From the NCBI GenBank assembly GCA_942492055.1, contig CALODP010000025.1:248001-312000 (forward strand): 64,000 bases of DNA. The letters run 5' to 3'. This stretch comes from CALODP01 sp942492055 (GTDB lineage: Bacteria; Bacteroidota; Ignavibacteria; Ignavibacteriales; Melioribacteraceae). The notes below the pieces were generated by a model, which saw only the letters and a program-made list of their open reading frames with translations, ran no database searches and was not told where the DNA came from. Below are positions 23,460 through 33,301 of this stretch, in pieces (position 1 is the first letter of the stretch; the number at the start of each line of letters is the position of its first letter). A program made the position numbers and the translations under genes.

Positions 23460-25283
23460 ATGGCAAGAAACAGTTCATTCACTACCATTCCACAAATATT
23501 CAAATATCTGACGGAAGAGTTTCCGCAGAGGAATGAGAAACCGATTTTCCAAGAGAAATTAGACGGAGCTTATCGGGACATATCTTACCAAGAATTTTAC
23601 GAAGAAACTGAACAAGTAGCCTTAGGCTTGATTGCGGTTAATATTAAAAGGGGAGAGAAGCTGGCAATTATCTCCGAGAACCGACCGGAATGGGCCTATG
23701 CCGATTTTGCCATTCTGGGAATCGGAGCAATCGATATCCCACTATATCCTATTCTAACTGCAGATTCGATTGAGTTCATTCTGAATAATTCCGAAGCAAG
23801 CGTAATGTTTGTTTCGAACAAATTTCAGTTGAATAAAGTCATGAAAGTTTGGAAAAAATGCAAAGCTCTCAAACACATTGTAGTATTTAACGATATTGAT
23901 ACAAGCGAATATGAGAATGTCCACACTTTCCGTGAATTGAAACAGAAAGGATTGGAATTTAAGAAAGAGAATCCGAATTACTTCCGCGAAGGTTTGGGAT
24001 TGATTAAGGAAGATGATGTAGCGACCATTATTTATACTTCCGGCACAACCGGTGAACCGAAAGGGGTTGTATTAACACATAAGAATATTATCTCGAACGT
24101 AAAGGCGGCTCACGAAGTATATGATATGGACGAAAAAGATACGTTCCTTTCCTTCTTACCTCTTTGCCATATCTTCGAAAGAATGGCCGGGTATTATACC
24201 GCTCTTTCCGCGGGAAGTACAGTTGCATTTGCCGAGAGCATAGAGAAAATAGCGATCAACATGGAAGAGATAAAGCCTACCTTAATGACGGCTGTTCCGA
24301 GATTGTTCGAGCGTATCTACAACAGAGTAAAACGAAATGTCGATTCTCAACCGGAGAAAAAGCAAAAGATGTTTCAGTGGGCTTTGGAAACCGGAAAGGA
24401 ATTCTATTCAATTAAGAGAACCGGCGGCTCTATGCCGATTACTCTTAATATGAAGTATAAACTTGCCGACAAACTTGTCTTATCGAAAGTAAGAATGAAA
24501 ACCGGTGGAAATTTAAGATATATTATTTCCGGCGGCGCGGCTTTGGCGAGAGTTCACGGAGAATTTTTCGAAGCGATTGGTGTTAAGGTTTTGGAAGGTT
24601 ACGGATTAACCGAGTCTTCACCCGTTATTGCGGCAAACAGAATAAACAATTATAAGTTCGGCTCAGTCGGACAACCATTCCCCGGAGTTGAAGTTAAGAT
24701 AGCTTCCGACGGTGAGATTCTTGTTCACGGTCCGAATGTAATGCAAGGTTATTACAAGAACAAAAAGGAGACCGACGCGGTTTTGAAAAACGGTTGGTTG
24801 CATACCGGAGATATAGGTGTTTTCGACGCACAGGGATTTTTGATAATCACCGACAGAAAGAAACATCTTTTCAAAACATCAAACGGAAAATACGTTGCTC
24901 CGTCACCAATTGAGAATATGTTCCTGGCCAGCAAATATATCGATCAGTTTGTTCTTATCGGGGACAGAAGAATGTTTATGAGCGCGTTGATCGTTCCGGA
25001 TTACGAAGCGATTAAAGAATATGCCGACGCAAACAGAATACAATATAGTAGTCTGGAAGAATTGGTTAACATGAAGCAGATATACGAATTGCTTGATAAA
25101 GATCTTTCGCAGTTCCAGAAAAAACTGGCGAATTTCGAGAGGGTTCGTAAGTTTACAATTCTCGAAAAGCCTTTCACAATTGAAACCGGTGAGATGACCC
25201 CTTCCTTAAAGTTAAAGAGGAAAGTTATCGAAGAACGTTACGGCAATTTGATTGACGAAATGTACAAAGGTTTGGAAGCGTAA
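23460..25283 (+). CDS. Long-chain acyl-CoA synthetase (AMP-forming)
   Basis: 607 residues, ANL superfamily. The P-loop-like A3 motif TIIYTSGTTGEPKGVVLTHK (about residues 190-209), A5 LEGYGLTESSP, A7 WLHTGDIG and A8 ITDRKKHLFKTSNGKYVAPS are intact. The form with a KT...GKYVAP ending is typical of FadD15/FAA-type long-chain fatty acid ligases. ATG with SD AAGGAG at 23450-23455. It activates free fatty acids with ATP and CoA for lipid synthesis or beta-oxidation; no beta-oxidation genes are nearby. A terminator follows at 25305. Confidence 0.94.
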   Translation: MARNSSFTTIPQIFKYLTEEFPQRNEKPIFQEKLDGAYRDISYQEFYEETEQVALGLIAVNIKRGEKLAIISENRPEWAYADFAILGIGAIDIPLYPILTADSIEFILNNSEASVMFVSNKFQLNKVMKVWKKCKALKHIVVFNDIDTSEYENVHTFRELKQKGLEFKKENPNYFREGLGLIKEDDVATIIYTSGTTGEPKGVVLTHKNIISNVKAAHEVYDMDEKDTFLSFLPLCHIFERMAGYYTALSAGSTVAFAESIEKIAINMEEIKPTLMTAVPRLFERIYNRVKRNVDSQPEKKQKMFQWALETGKEFYSIKRTGGSMPITLNMKYKLADKLVLSKVRMKTGGNLRYIISGGAALARVHGEFFEAIGVKVLEGYGLTESSPVIAANRINNYKFGSVGQPFPGVEVKIASDGEILVHGPNVMQGYYKNKKETDAVLKNGWLHTGDIGVFDAQGFLIITDRKKHLFKTSNGKYVAPSPIENMFLASKYIDQFVLIGDRRMFMSALIVPDYEAIKEYADANRIQYSSLEELVNMKQIYELLDKDLSQFQKKLANFERVRKFTILEKPFTIETGEMTPSLKLKRKVIEERYGNLIDEMYKGLEA

Positions 25284-25304
25284 AGCGTTTAAGAATTTTT
25301 AATT

Positions 25305-25335
25305 ATGCCCGGAATATCACCGGGCATTTTTATTA
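25305..25335 (+). terminator. Terminator after the acyl-CoA synthetase gene
   Basis: Stem ATGCCCGG (25305-25312) / CCGGGCAT (25320-25327) followed by TTTTTATT. Confidence 0.85.
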
Positions 25336-25344
25336 TGGGGTAAA

Positions 25345-26034
25345 ATGAAAAAGTACAAATTACTTTTGTTCGATGCCGACGGAACTTTGTTCGATTACGA
25401 CAAAGGAGAAGCAAAGGCATTCTTAACTACAATGGATCAGTTCGGTGTATCGGGAGATCCGGAGTCTCTGTTGAAAGCGTACCGGGAAATAAATCTGAAG
25501 ATATGGGGAGAGTTTGAGGAGAAGAAGATTTCGGCAGATGAATTGAAGATCGTTCGATTCGACAGATTGTTCGAAAGGTTAGGAGAAAAGGGAATTGATT
25601 CCGGAGCGGTAAGCAAAAGATATTTGAGTAATTTGGCAGAATGCCCATATCTACTTCCGGGAGCGAAAGAGGTAATCGAAGCATGCGCGGGAAAGTATAA
25701 GATGGGGATTATAACAAATGGTTTGACTGCGGTACAAAAAAGAAGATTTGCCCTTTCAGAAATATCCGGATATATGGATGCCGTAATAATATCGGAGGAG
25801 CTGGGGATTCCGAAACCTGAGAGTGGAATATTCGAGCACGCGATGGGGCAATTCCCGGATATAAAGAAAGAAGAGACACTGATGATCGGGGACAATTTGA
25901 AGGCGGATATCGGAGGAGCAGAGAGTTTCGGAATAGATACTTGCTGGATTGAAAACGGATCGACCGTTAACACCACTATTATTCCGACCTACAGAATAAA
26001 GAAGATCTCGGAGTTATTGGAGTTATTACTATAA
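25345..26034 (+). CDS. HAD-superfamily hydrolase (YjjG-type nucleotidase)
   Basis: 229 residues. HAD motif I LLFDADGTLFDYD (Asp10, Asp12), motif II IITNGL, the Lys in GIPKPESGIFEHAM and motif IV LMIGDNLKADIGGAESFGID. The helical cap between motifs I and II and the WIENGS ending resemble the YjjG/YfnB noncanonical pyrimidine nucleotidases, but phosphoglycolate phosphatase-like activity cannot be excluded. ATG start a few bases after the terminator; metG follows 47 bases later. Confidence 0.88.
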   Translation: MKKYKLLLFDADGTLFDYDKGEAKAFLTTMDQFGVSGDPESLLKAYREINLKIWGEFEEKKISADELKIVRFDRLFERLGEKGIDSGAVSKRYLSNLAECPYLLPGAKEVIEACAGKYKMGIITNGLTAVQKRRFALSEISGYMDAVIISEELGIPKPESGIFEHAMGQFPDIKKEETLMIGDNLKADIGGAESFGIDTCWIENGSTVNTTIIPTYRIKKISELLELLL

Positions 26035-26053
26035 AAAAGGGTGAGAATTTTAT

Positions 26054-26061
26054 TATATTTG
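26054..26061 (+). promoter_or_regulatory. -7 promoter element of metG
   Basis: TATATTTG is a full match to TAnnTTTG, 20 bases before the metG ATG, which implies a very short leader. Confidence 0.5.
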
Positions 26062-26081
26062 CTCTTTATTATTCATAAAAG

Positions 26082-28148
26082 ATGGTCGAAGAATTGAAAA
26101 AAGAAAAGATTCTGGTAACGTCGGCTTTGCCTTACGCAAACGGCCCCATTCATTTGGGACATTTGAGTGGCGCTTATTTGCCGGCGGATATTTTCGTACG
26201 CTATAAAAGATTAGCAGGCGAAGATATTATATATGTATGCGGTTCGGATGAACATGGTGTTCCGATTACTATTACCGCTGATAAAGAGAAGGTTACCCCT
26301 AAAGAGATTATTGATCGTTATCATAATATAAATAAAAGCGCTTTCGAGCGTTTCGGAATGAGTTTCGATATCTATTCCAGAACAAGTATTCCTACACATC
26401 ATGAAACCGCTCAGACATTTTTCAAGTGTTTTCATGACGCCGGATTATTGAATGAAAAGAAATCGAATCAATACTACGACGAAAAAGCCAAAATGTTTTT
26501 GCCTGACAGATATGTCGAAGGGACATGTCCGAAATGCGGAAACGAAGAAGCACGAAGCGACGAATGTGAGAAGTGCGGCGCTCTTTACGATCCGAGCGAA
26601 TTGGTAAATCCTAAGAGTAAAATATCGGGAGAAACTCCGGTATGGAAAGAGACTTCCCATTGGTATTTTCCATTGGGGGATTTCCAGGAAAGATTGATAG
26701 AGTACGTAAAAGAGCATGACGAGAAATATAATTGGAAGGATAATGTACTTCAGTATTGCAAGGGTTGGTTCCACGACGGTTTGAGAGATCGCGCTGTAAC
26801 AAGAGATCTGGACTGGGGAATTAAAGTTCCTTTGGATGACGCAATAGGGAAAGTTCTTTACGTATGGTTCGAAGCAGTTTTCGGATATGTTTCGGCAACC
26901 AAAGAGCTTTTCAAATCGAAAGGTGAACCTGAGAAATGGCGTGAATACTGGCAAGATGAGAATACAAGATATATCGCGTTTATCGGAAAAGATAATGTAG
27001 TGTTCCACACAATTATTTTCCCGGCAATGCTAATGGCATGGAACGACGCGAAAGATGATAAATTTATTTTACCGGAGAATGTACCGGCAAATGAATTCCT
27101 GAATTTCGAAGGACAGAAATTCTCCAAATCAAGAGGATGGGGAATTGATGTTGATGAATTCTTAAAATTATTCCCGGCAGATCCTTTGAGATATACTCTC
27201 GGATCGAATTTGCCTGAGAATAAGGATACTGATTTCTACTGGAAGGAATTCCAGTTGAAAAACAATTCCGAATTGGCTGATATTCTAGGAAACTTTATCA
27301 ACAGAACATTCATTTTCGCTCACAAACATTTCGAAGGAAAGGTCCCAGAGTTAGGAGAGCTTTCGGAAATGGATAAAGAGATGATAGAATTGTTGAAAGG
27401 GTATCCTGAAAAAGTTGGAAAACTGATCGACAGATATAAAATCAAAGATGCCATATTCGAAATGATGGGACTCGCGAGAGCAGCTAATAAATATTTTAAC
27501 GATTCCGAACCTTGGAAGCAGGTAAAGAGTGACAAAGCAGCTTGCGGAACTACCGTTAATATTTGTTTGCAGACAATTTACACATTGGCTGAAATATTCA
27601 GTCCGGTAATTCCTTTCTCTTCCGAGAAGATGTTCAAGATGCTAAACGCCGAATCTACGGAGTGGAGTAAAGCGGGAGAAGCAAATCTCCAAGCCGGTCA
27701 CGAATTGAATAACGCTGAAATCCTATTCACGAAAATCGAAGACACACAGATTGAGGAACAGGTAAATAGGCTTGGCAAGACTGGCGAAGCAGTTGAAGAG
27801 GAAGAAGAGGAATATAACGAGGAATTTATTCCGTTCGATCTTTTCTCAAAAGTCGATTTGAGAATTGCGCAAATTCTTGAAGCGGAAAAGGTAAAGAAGA
27901 GCAACAAACTACTAAAGCTTAAAGTCACTACAGCCGGCGGCGAAAGACAAATTGTAGCTGGAATAGCAAAGAGCTACAAGCCGGAAGAATTGATCGGAAA
28001 GAGAGTAGTTATTGTAGCTAATTTGCAACCCGCGAAATTATTCGGTGTTGAATCTAATGGCATGGTTCTGGCGGTTGAAGATACCGAAGGAAAGATCAAT
28101 GTTTTGGAAGTTGCGGAAAACATCGCAAAAGGAACAAAAGTTAGTTAA
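26082..28148 (+). CDS. metG: Methionyl-tRNA synthetase
   Basis: 688 residues, the long MetG1 form. Class I HIGH motif as HLGH in NGPIHLGHLSGAYLPADIF, zinc-knuckle pairs CPKC and CEKC (about residues 149-166), KFSKSRGWG as the KMSKS loop, anticodon-binding helices, and a C-terminal EMAP/Trbp111 tRNA-binding domain (VDLRIAQILEAEKVKKSNKL, ANLQPAKLFGVESNGMVLA). There is a Glu-rich linker before it (EEEEEEYNEE). No strong SD precedes the ATG; translation may rely on the short leader. Charges tRNA-Met, including initiator tRNA. Confidence 0.97.
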   Translation: MVEELKKEKILVTSALPYANGPIHLGHLSGAYLPADIFVRYKRLAGEDIIYVCGSDEHGVPITITADKEKVTPKEIIDRYHNINKSAFERFGMSFDIYSRTSIPTHHETAQTFFKCFHDAGLLNEKKSNQYYDEKAKMFLPDRYVEGTCPKCGNEEARSDECEKCGALYDPSELVNPKSKISGETPVWKETSHWYFPLGDFQERLIEYVKEHDEKYNWKDNVLQYCKGWFHDGLRDRAVTRDLDWGIKVPLDDAIGKVLYVWFEAVFGYVSATKELFKSKGEPEKWREYWQDENTRYIAFIGKDNVVFHTIIFPAMLMAWNDAKDDKFILPENVPANEFLNFEGQKFSKSRGWGIDVDEFLKLFPADPLRYTLGSNLPENKDTDFYWKEFQLKNNSELADILGNFINRTFIFAHKHFEGKVPELGELSEMDKEMIELLKGYPEKVGKLIDRYKIKDAIFEMMGLARAANKYFNDSEPWKQVKSDKAACGTTVNICLQTIYTLAEIFSPVIPFSSEKMFKMLNAESTEWSKAGEANLQAGHELNNAEILFTKIEDTQIEEQVNRLGKTGEAVEEEEEEYNEEFIPFDLFSKVDLRIAQILEAEKVKKSNKLLKLKVTTAGGERQIVAGIAKSYKPEELIGKRVVIVANLQPAKLFGVESNGMVLAVEDTEGKINVLEVAENIAKGTKVS

Positions 28149-28186
28149 TATATATTGACAAAGGGAACACCTAATTTTCGGATGTT

Positions 28187-29137
28187 ATGGAAAAAAAGAA
28201 ACTCGCTCCAAGAAACAGGACAATACGGCTTACAGAAGAAGAGTTAACAAAATTTTCTAAGAGATTGATAACATTGAAAAAAAAGGGTTCCCTTGATTTT
28301 TTGCTGGATAAAACAATCCGGCAAGATATATTTGAGGCCACGGAATACCTTCCCGATTCTTTTATAGATCTTCTCTTTATAGATCCTCCTTACAACATGA
28401 GTAAGGATTTCAATTCCGTTAAATTCTGCAAAACTACAATTGACGCCTATACCGAATGGCTCGATTCGATAATTATCAGATTGAAAAGGTGTTTGAAGCC
28501 GAATGCTTCGATATATTGTTGCGGGGATTGGCTTTCTTCCACATCAATTCATTTGGTATTGAGCAGACATTTCAAAGTAAGAAACCGAATTACATGGGAA
28601 AGAGAAAAAGGGAGAGGTGCCAAAGCGAATTGGAAAAACAATTCCGAAGATATTTGGTTCGCAACCGAATCGAATGATTATGTTTTTAACACGGACGCGG
28701 TAAAATTAAAAAGAAAAGTTATTGCTCCTTACAGACATAATAACGGAATGCCAAAAGATTGGGAGGAATCGGAAAACGGTTCATTCAGATTAACACATCC
28801 TTCGAATCTTTGGAACGATATTTCTGTCCCGTTTTGGTCGATGGCCGAGAATACAGAACATCCTACCCAAAAACCGGAAAAACTTCTGGCGAAATTAATA
28901 TTGGCTAGTTCGAACGAGGGGGATGTTGTATTCGATCCCTTTTTGGGTTCCGGAACTACCTCTGTTGTAGCTAAGAAATTAAACAGACATTTCTTAGGGG
29001 TTGAACTGGATGACTATTTTGCATGCGTGGCCGAAAAAAGATTATCTTTGGCGGAGAATGAAAAAAATATACAAGGATATTGCGACGGAGTCTTCTGGGA
29101 AAGGAACTCTTTGCAAGTTTCGAAGGTAAAAGGATAG
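28187..29137 (+). CDS. Solitary DNA methyltransferase (beta-class, N6-adenine or N4-cytosine)
   Basis: 316 residues. Catalytic motif IV DPPY at residues 66-69 precedes the SAM-binding motif I FDPFLGSGTT (about 249-258), the order of the beta class. The C-terminal GVELDDYFACVAEKRL is motif II-like. A stretch HPSNLWNDISVPFWSMAENT and EHPTQKPEKLLAKLI is typical of type II-associated enzymes. No restriction endonuclease or specificity subunit adjoins; neighbours are metG and a chaperone gene, so this is an orphan methylase, regulatory or a remnant of a restriction system. Base type and target are not readable from sequence alone. Confidence 0.9.
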   Translation: MEKKKLAPRNRTIRLTEEELTKFSKRLITLKKKGSLDFLLDKTIRQDIFEATEYLPDSFIDLLFIDPPYNMSKDFNSVKFCKTTIDAYTEWLDSIIIRLKRCLKPNASIYCCGDWLSSTSIHLVLSRHFKVRNRITWEREKGRGAKANWKNNSEDIWFATESNDYVFNTDAVKLKRKVIAPYRHNNGMPKDWEESENGSFRLTHPSNLWNDISVPFWSMAENTEHPTQKPEKLLAKLILASSNEGDVVFDPFLGSGTTSVVAKKLNRHFLGVELDDYFACVAEKRLSLAENEKNIQGYCDGVFWERNSLQVSKVKG

Positions 29138-29233
29138 TCTTTTTTTTGAATTGATCTTTATTTCTTGATTTTCAAATATACTATCTGTACAATAATGTTT
29201 TATATTTTAAATGAATTTGGAGGAAATTTGAAC

Positions 29234-31216
29234 ATGCGGTCTGGTTTTTATTCGCTATTACTACTGCTTGCAATCGGGCTATTAGCTTCATGCAGTCCTA
29301 AAGGTTCGGAAATGATAATTGCCGAATACGGAGATACCGAAGTTACTTTGGGGGAATTCGAAAAGGCATACGCAAGAAACGTTGGTGGTTTGGAACAGGC
29401 AAAAGAAGATTCGGTAACTAAGATGAAAGATTTTCTTGATCTTTTTGTTAATTTCAAGATGAAATTGAGAGATGCCGAAGTAAGAGGTTTTGCTACCGAT
29501 ACCGATCTTAAAGATGAATTGGATAGCTACAAGAAGAGAGTAGGTGCTTCTTACATTATGGAAAGACAGGTAATAAATCCCGGAATGAAAAAGTTCTATG
29601 ATATGCGTACCGAAGAGTTACGTGTTAGTCATATCTGGATTTCCAACGAAAATACATCAAAAGAAGAGGCCAAAAAGAAAGCTTATGAGGTAATGGATAG
29701 CATCAAAGCCGGTGTCGATTTCGGAAAAATGGCTCAATTATATTCCTCAGATCGCTTTTCAAAACAGAATGGCGGGGATATTTATTGGATATCAGCCGGA
29801 ATGATAAAGTTCCCTCAGTTTGAAATTGCCGTTTACAATACACCTGTTGGTCAGGTTTATCCGCAAGTTGTTGAAACACCTTACGGTTATCATATTTTGA
29901 AAGTAACAGACAGACAACCTAAAAAATATAAAATAAAAGCCAGCCACATTTTGGCCCAGATTAAATCACCGGCAGATACAATGGATGCCTATAATAAGAT
30001 TTTGGAAGTCCAAAAGAAAATTGAGGCCGGAGAAGATTTTGCCAAATTGGCTACAGAGTATTCCGATGATAAAGGAAGCGCCGTTAAAGGTGGTGACCTA
30101 GGGTTTTTCGACAGAAGAATGATGGTTCAGCCATTCGACGAAGCAGCTTTTAAATTGAAAGTCGGAGAAGTTTCCGCAATCGTTAAAACTCAGTTCGGAT
30201 ATCACATAATTAAATTGACTGACATTCAGGAATATCCTTCCTTTGCTAAGGAAAAAGAGCAAATTAAAGACAGATACAAAAAAATATATTATCCTTCCGA
30301 AAAACAAGCTTTCTTGGATAGCTTGAAAATAGCTTACAAATACAGTCTTAGCGAAGCGTTCTTGAAAGTAATCGATGCTTCGAAAGATACTGCAGTTGTA
30401 TCCGAAGATTTGTTATTGTCTCAGTATTTCGGAACAATCAAGGATTCCGTTGTCTATTCATGCGGGGATATCGTAGTAAAAGCTGATTCTTTATTTGCCC
30501 AGACGGCAAAGGATAATAGCTTCAAAGGACAAAAAGTATCTTCGGATTTAGTGAAAAAAGCTGCGGAAAAATCTGCCGAAGAATTGGTAGTTGAGTTAGC
30601 CGCATATGATTTGCCAAAATATGACACAGAATATGCAGCCTTAATGGATGATTACAAAAACGGTATTTATGTATTCAAGCTTCAGGAAGAAGAAGTTTGG
30701 AACAAAATAAATATTGACAGCAATCAGGTAAAAGCATATTATGATGAGCATAAAGATGAATATAAAACTGTCGATAAAGTTGAGTTCGCTGAAATAATGG
30801 TTCGCGAAGATTCTTTGGCTCAGAAATATTCCGAAGAATTAAAAGCCGGCGCTGATTTCGAAGAGATGGCTGGAGAACATACAGCTCGTCCGGGATTCAG
30901 ATTCAAAAAAGGAAATCATGGCTTGGTAGAAGTAAAAGGGAATGAGTTGGCAGAAGTCGCTTTCAAAATGAATAAAGAAGGGGACGTTTCCGAGCCAATG
31001 AAATTCGGAAAGACATGGTCGATTATCAAACTGATAAAGAAAGATCCTGTCAGAACAAAAACATTGGATGAAGCCAGAGCAGAAATATCCAGCAAGCTTC
31101 AGGATATGGAAAGCAAAAGACTTGAAGAAGAATATTTGAAATCTTTGCAAGAGAGATATACTCCAACAAAATACTATGAAGTATTAAACAGTGCTTACAA
31201 AGAAGAAGCTAAATAA
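29234..31216 (+). CDS. Lipoprotein peptidyl-prolyl isomerase with parvulin repeats (PpiC/SurA-like)
   Basis: 660 residues from ATG 29234; upstream in-frame starts exist (TTG 29228), but 29234 begins the lipoprotein signal MRSGFYSLLLLLAIGLLASC and is well placed behind GGAGG at 29219-29223. An N-terminal SurA-like helical part is followed by parvulin domains: one at about residues 125-225 (LRVSHIWISNE, NGGDIYWISAGMI, TPYGYHILKVTDRQ), a second at about 230-330 (IKASHILAQIKS, GGDLGFFDRRMM, QFGYHIIKLTD), and a degenerate third near the C-terminus (VEFAEIMVREDSLAQ). Expected role: folding of outer-membrane proteins in the periplasm. First of three consecutive chaperone genes; the next gene overlaps its end. 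Confidence 0.9.
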   Translation: MRSGFYSLLLLLAIGLLASCSPKGSEMIIAEYGDTEVTLGEFEKAYARNVGGLEQAKEDSVTKMKDFLDLFVNFKMKLRDAEVRGFATDTDLKDELDSYKKRVGASYIMERQVINPGMKKFYDMRTEELRVSHIWISNENTSKEEAKKKAYEVMDSIKAGVDFGKMAQLYSSDRFSKQNGGDIYWISAGMIKFPQFEIAVYNTPVGQVYPQVVETPYGYHILKVTDRQPKKYKIKASHILAQIKSPADTMDAYNKILEVQKKIEAGEDFAKLATEYSDDKGSAVKGGDLGFFDRRMMVQPFDEAAFKLKVGEVSAIVKTQFGYHIIKLTDIQEYPSFAKEKEQIKDRYKKIYYPSEKQAFLDSLKIAYKYSLSEAFLKVIDASKDTAVVSEDLLLSQYFGTIKDSVVYSCGDIVVKADSLFAQTAKDNSFKGQKVSSDLVKKAAEKSAEELVVELAAYDLPKYDTEYAALMDDYKNGIYVFKLQEEEVWNKINIDSNQVKAYYDEHKDEYKTVDKVEFAEIMVREDSLAQKYSEELKAGADFEEMAGEHTARPGFRFKKGNHGLVEVKGNELAEVAFKMNKEGDVSEPMKFGKTWSIIKLIKKDPVRTKTLDEARAEISSKLQDMESKRLEEEYLKSLQERYTPTKYYEVLNSAYKEEAK

Positions 31217-32015
31217 AAAATATTGGTTTGTTATTTTTCTCTTCCCTTTCCTCTTCGGATGTGAAAGGGAGGAGAAGAAAATTGATTACGCCGCAAAAGT
31301 TAATGATGTTTATCTTACACAAGATGAACTCAGTAACTTTCTATCTGACCCGAAGTATTCCCAAATAGAAAAGACAGAATTTGTTAACGAATGGGTTGAA
31401 AAAGAAGTCCTTTTTCAAGAAGCAATTGAAGAGGGAATAACAGATTCGGAAGAATACAAAAGGATTGTGCGGATTTCTCAAAGGGAATTGGCTGTCGCTT
31501 TTTATTTGAAAAAGTTCACCGGAGAAAATTTCATTAATCCCACCGAAAAAGAGTACCGAAATTATTACGAAAAGGTAAAAAACGATTTTAAGTGTGCAAA
31601 AGAGATTTTTATTCTAGATATTTGTGAGTTCGACGACAGACTTTCGGCATTGAATTTCAGATCGGAATTACTTTACGCTTCTTGGGACACAACAGTAAGC
31701 AAATATCTTACGGAAAAAGAGATTAAGAAATATTCTTCGGCGGAAATGAAAACGCTCGAGGAAATTTACGACACTCATATTAAGCGAGCTGTATCCGGTT
31801 TGGAAGAAAAAGAGATAAGTATTGTTGTCAAATCGGAACAGAATCACTTCGTTGTTGTTCAAGTTCGAAATAAGTTTTCAATCGGGGAAATTCTTCCTTA
31901 CGAATATGTAAAGGAAGATGTGCGTCAGCGAGTAACGATTTTTAACAAGCGAAAACTTATTAAAGAGAAAATAGAAGAATTATATAATCAATACGAATTG
32001 GAAATAAAAAGGTAA
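31191..32015 (+). CDS. SurA-like lipoprotein without a recognisable parvulin domain
   Basis: 274 residues, GTG start at 31191 overlapping the preceding gene by 26 bases (other start codons nearby are out of frame). Lipobox in FLFPFLFGC, then CEREEKKIDYAAKVNDVYLTQ, the hallmark beginning of SurA/PrsA N-domains. The rest is helical and charged; a parvulin active site could not be recognised, so it may be a chaperone-only relative. Next gene begins two bases after the stop, so the three are one transcript. Confidence 0.78.
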   Translation: MLTKKKLNKKYWFVIFLFPFLFGCEREEKKIDYAAKVNDVYLTQDELSNFLSDPKYSQIEKTEFVNEWVEKEVLFQEAIEEGITDSEEYKRIVRISQRELAVAFYLKKFTGENFINPTEKEYRNYYEKVKNDFKCAKEIFILDICEFDDRLSALNFRSELLYASWDTTVSKYLTEKEIKKYSSAEMKTLEEIYDTHIKRAVSGLEEKEISIVVKSEQNHFVVVQVRNKFSIGEILPYEYVKEDVRQRVTIFNKRKLIKEKIEELYNQYELEIKR

Positions 32016-32017
32016 CG

Positions 32018-33292
32018 TTGATGAAAAAAATATTGCTATGCTTTATCGCGTTAATATTTGCGGGCAATTTATTCGCTCAAGAGCTTGAGAAGATTGTTGC
32101 TGTAGTAGATAATGAGATAATCATGAAATCCGAATTGGATATGCGTGTCGCAATGGAAGCGGCCAGCAGAAATCTTAATCCGAGAGATGAAAAACTAATA
32201 GCTCAGGTACTTGAGAATTTGATGACACAGAAACTACTTTACGCTCAGGCGGAGTTGGATTCTGTTGTTGTATCAGACGAGGAAGTAGAGCAACAACTCG
32301 ATTACCAGTTGAATTATTTTATTCAACAATATGGCTCGAAAGAGAGAGTTGAAGAAGCTTACGGAATGAGTATTGAAAAGATCAAAAGAGAGTTCAAAGA
32401 TGATACCCGTAAGAGCATGATGGGAGATCGTGTAAAGCAACAAAAATTTGGTATGATCGACGTTACCAGAAGAGAAGTTGAAGAATTTTTCAATGATTAT
32501 AAAGATTCTCTTGGTGTGATTCCCGAAAAATATACTCTTTCTCATATTTTCGTGAATCCGAAAGCGACCGAGAAAGTGAAGAAGAAAGCGAGAGATTTAG
32601 CGCAGACTATATTGGACTCAATTAACATCGGAGTTGATTTCGCTGAGTTAGCAAAAAAATATTCCGATGATCCCGGAAGTAAGGCTCAAGGGGGAGATCT
32701 CGGTACTGTAAAGAGAGGCGTTTTTTATCCTGAATTCGAAGCAGCTGCTTTTGCCCTCAAACCGGGAGAGTTATCCGGTATCGTTGAGTCTCCGGTCGGA
32801 TTTCATATTATTCAACTCATCGACCGAAAAGGGGATGCTATTCACACACGCCATATCCTTGTAAAGATAAAAGCAGACGATGAAGCAGATCTTAAAGCAA
32901 TTGAATTTCTTTCCGTTCTGAGGGATAGTATTGTCAGAGGAGAAAAAGATTTCGAATATTTCGCGAAGGAATATAGTGACGATAAGGAAACATCTGTTTT
33001 CGGGGGAGATCTCGGAACGTTTGAGTTAAGTCAGTTGGACAAATCTCTAATGGATCAGGTTTTCCAATTGAAAGAAGGGGAAATAGGATATCCGAAACGT
33101 TTGCAAGTTGATCCGACAACATACGGATTCCATATTCTGAAACTTGTAAAAAGAACAAAAGAACATAAAGCGAATCTTGATCTCGATTTCGAAGATATTA
33201 AGAAATTGGCAAAATATCGTAAGCAAGAAAAGCTTTACAAAGATTGGGTGAAGGAATTAAAAGAGCATATATACTGGAAAGTTAACTTATAG
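32018..33292 (+). CDS. surA: Periplasmic chaperone SurA (two parvulin domains)
   Basis: 424 residues. Sec signal (KKILLCFIALIFAGNLFAQ), SurA N-domain LEKIVAVVDNEIIMKSELDM, then two parvulin domains: about residues 170-265 (YTLSHIFVNPKA, GGDLGTVKRGVFYPEFEAA, PVGFHIIQLIDRK) and about 275-380 (IHTRHILVKIKADD, FGGDLGTFELSQL, TYGFHILKLVKR). Matches SurA in architecture and size. It binds unfolded barrel proteins and isomerises prolines en route to the BAM complex. Gene order before a MoxR ATPase is common in this phylum. Confidence 0.93.
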   Translation: MMKKILLCFIALIFAGNLFAQELEKIVAVVDNEIIMKSELDMRVAMEAASRNLNPRDEKLIAQVLENLMTQKLLYAQAELDSVVVSDEEVEQQLDYQLNYFIQQYGSKERVEEAYGMSIEKIKREFKDDTRKSMMGDRVKQQKFGMIDVTRREVEEFFNDYKDSLGVIPEKYTLSHIFVNPKATEKVKKKARDLAQTILDSINIGVDFAELAKKYSDDPGSKAQGGDLGTVKRGVFYPEFEAAAFALKPGELSGIVESPVGFHIIQLIDRKGDAIHTRHILVKIKADDEADLKAIEFLSVLRDSIVRGEKDFEYFAKEYSDDKETSVFGGDLGTFELSQLDKSLMDQVFQLKEGEIGYPKRLQVDPTTYGFHILKLVKRTKEHKANLDLDFEDIKKLAKYRKQEKLYKDWVKELKEHIYWKVNL

Positions 33293-33301
33293 AGGATTGA
33301 T

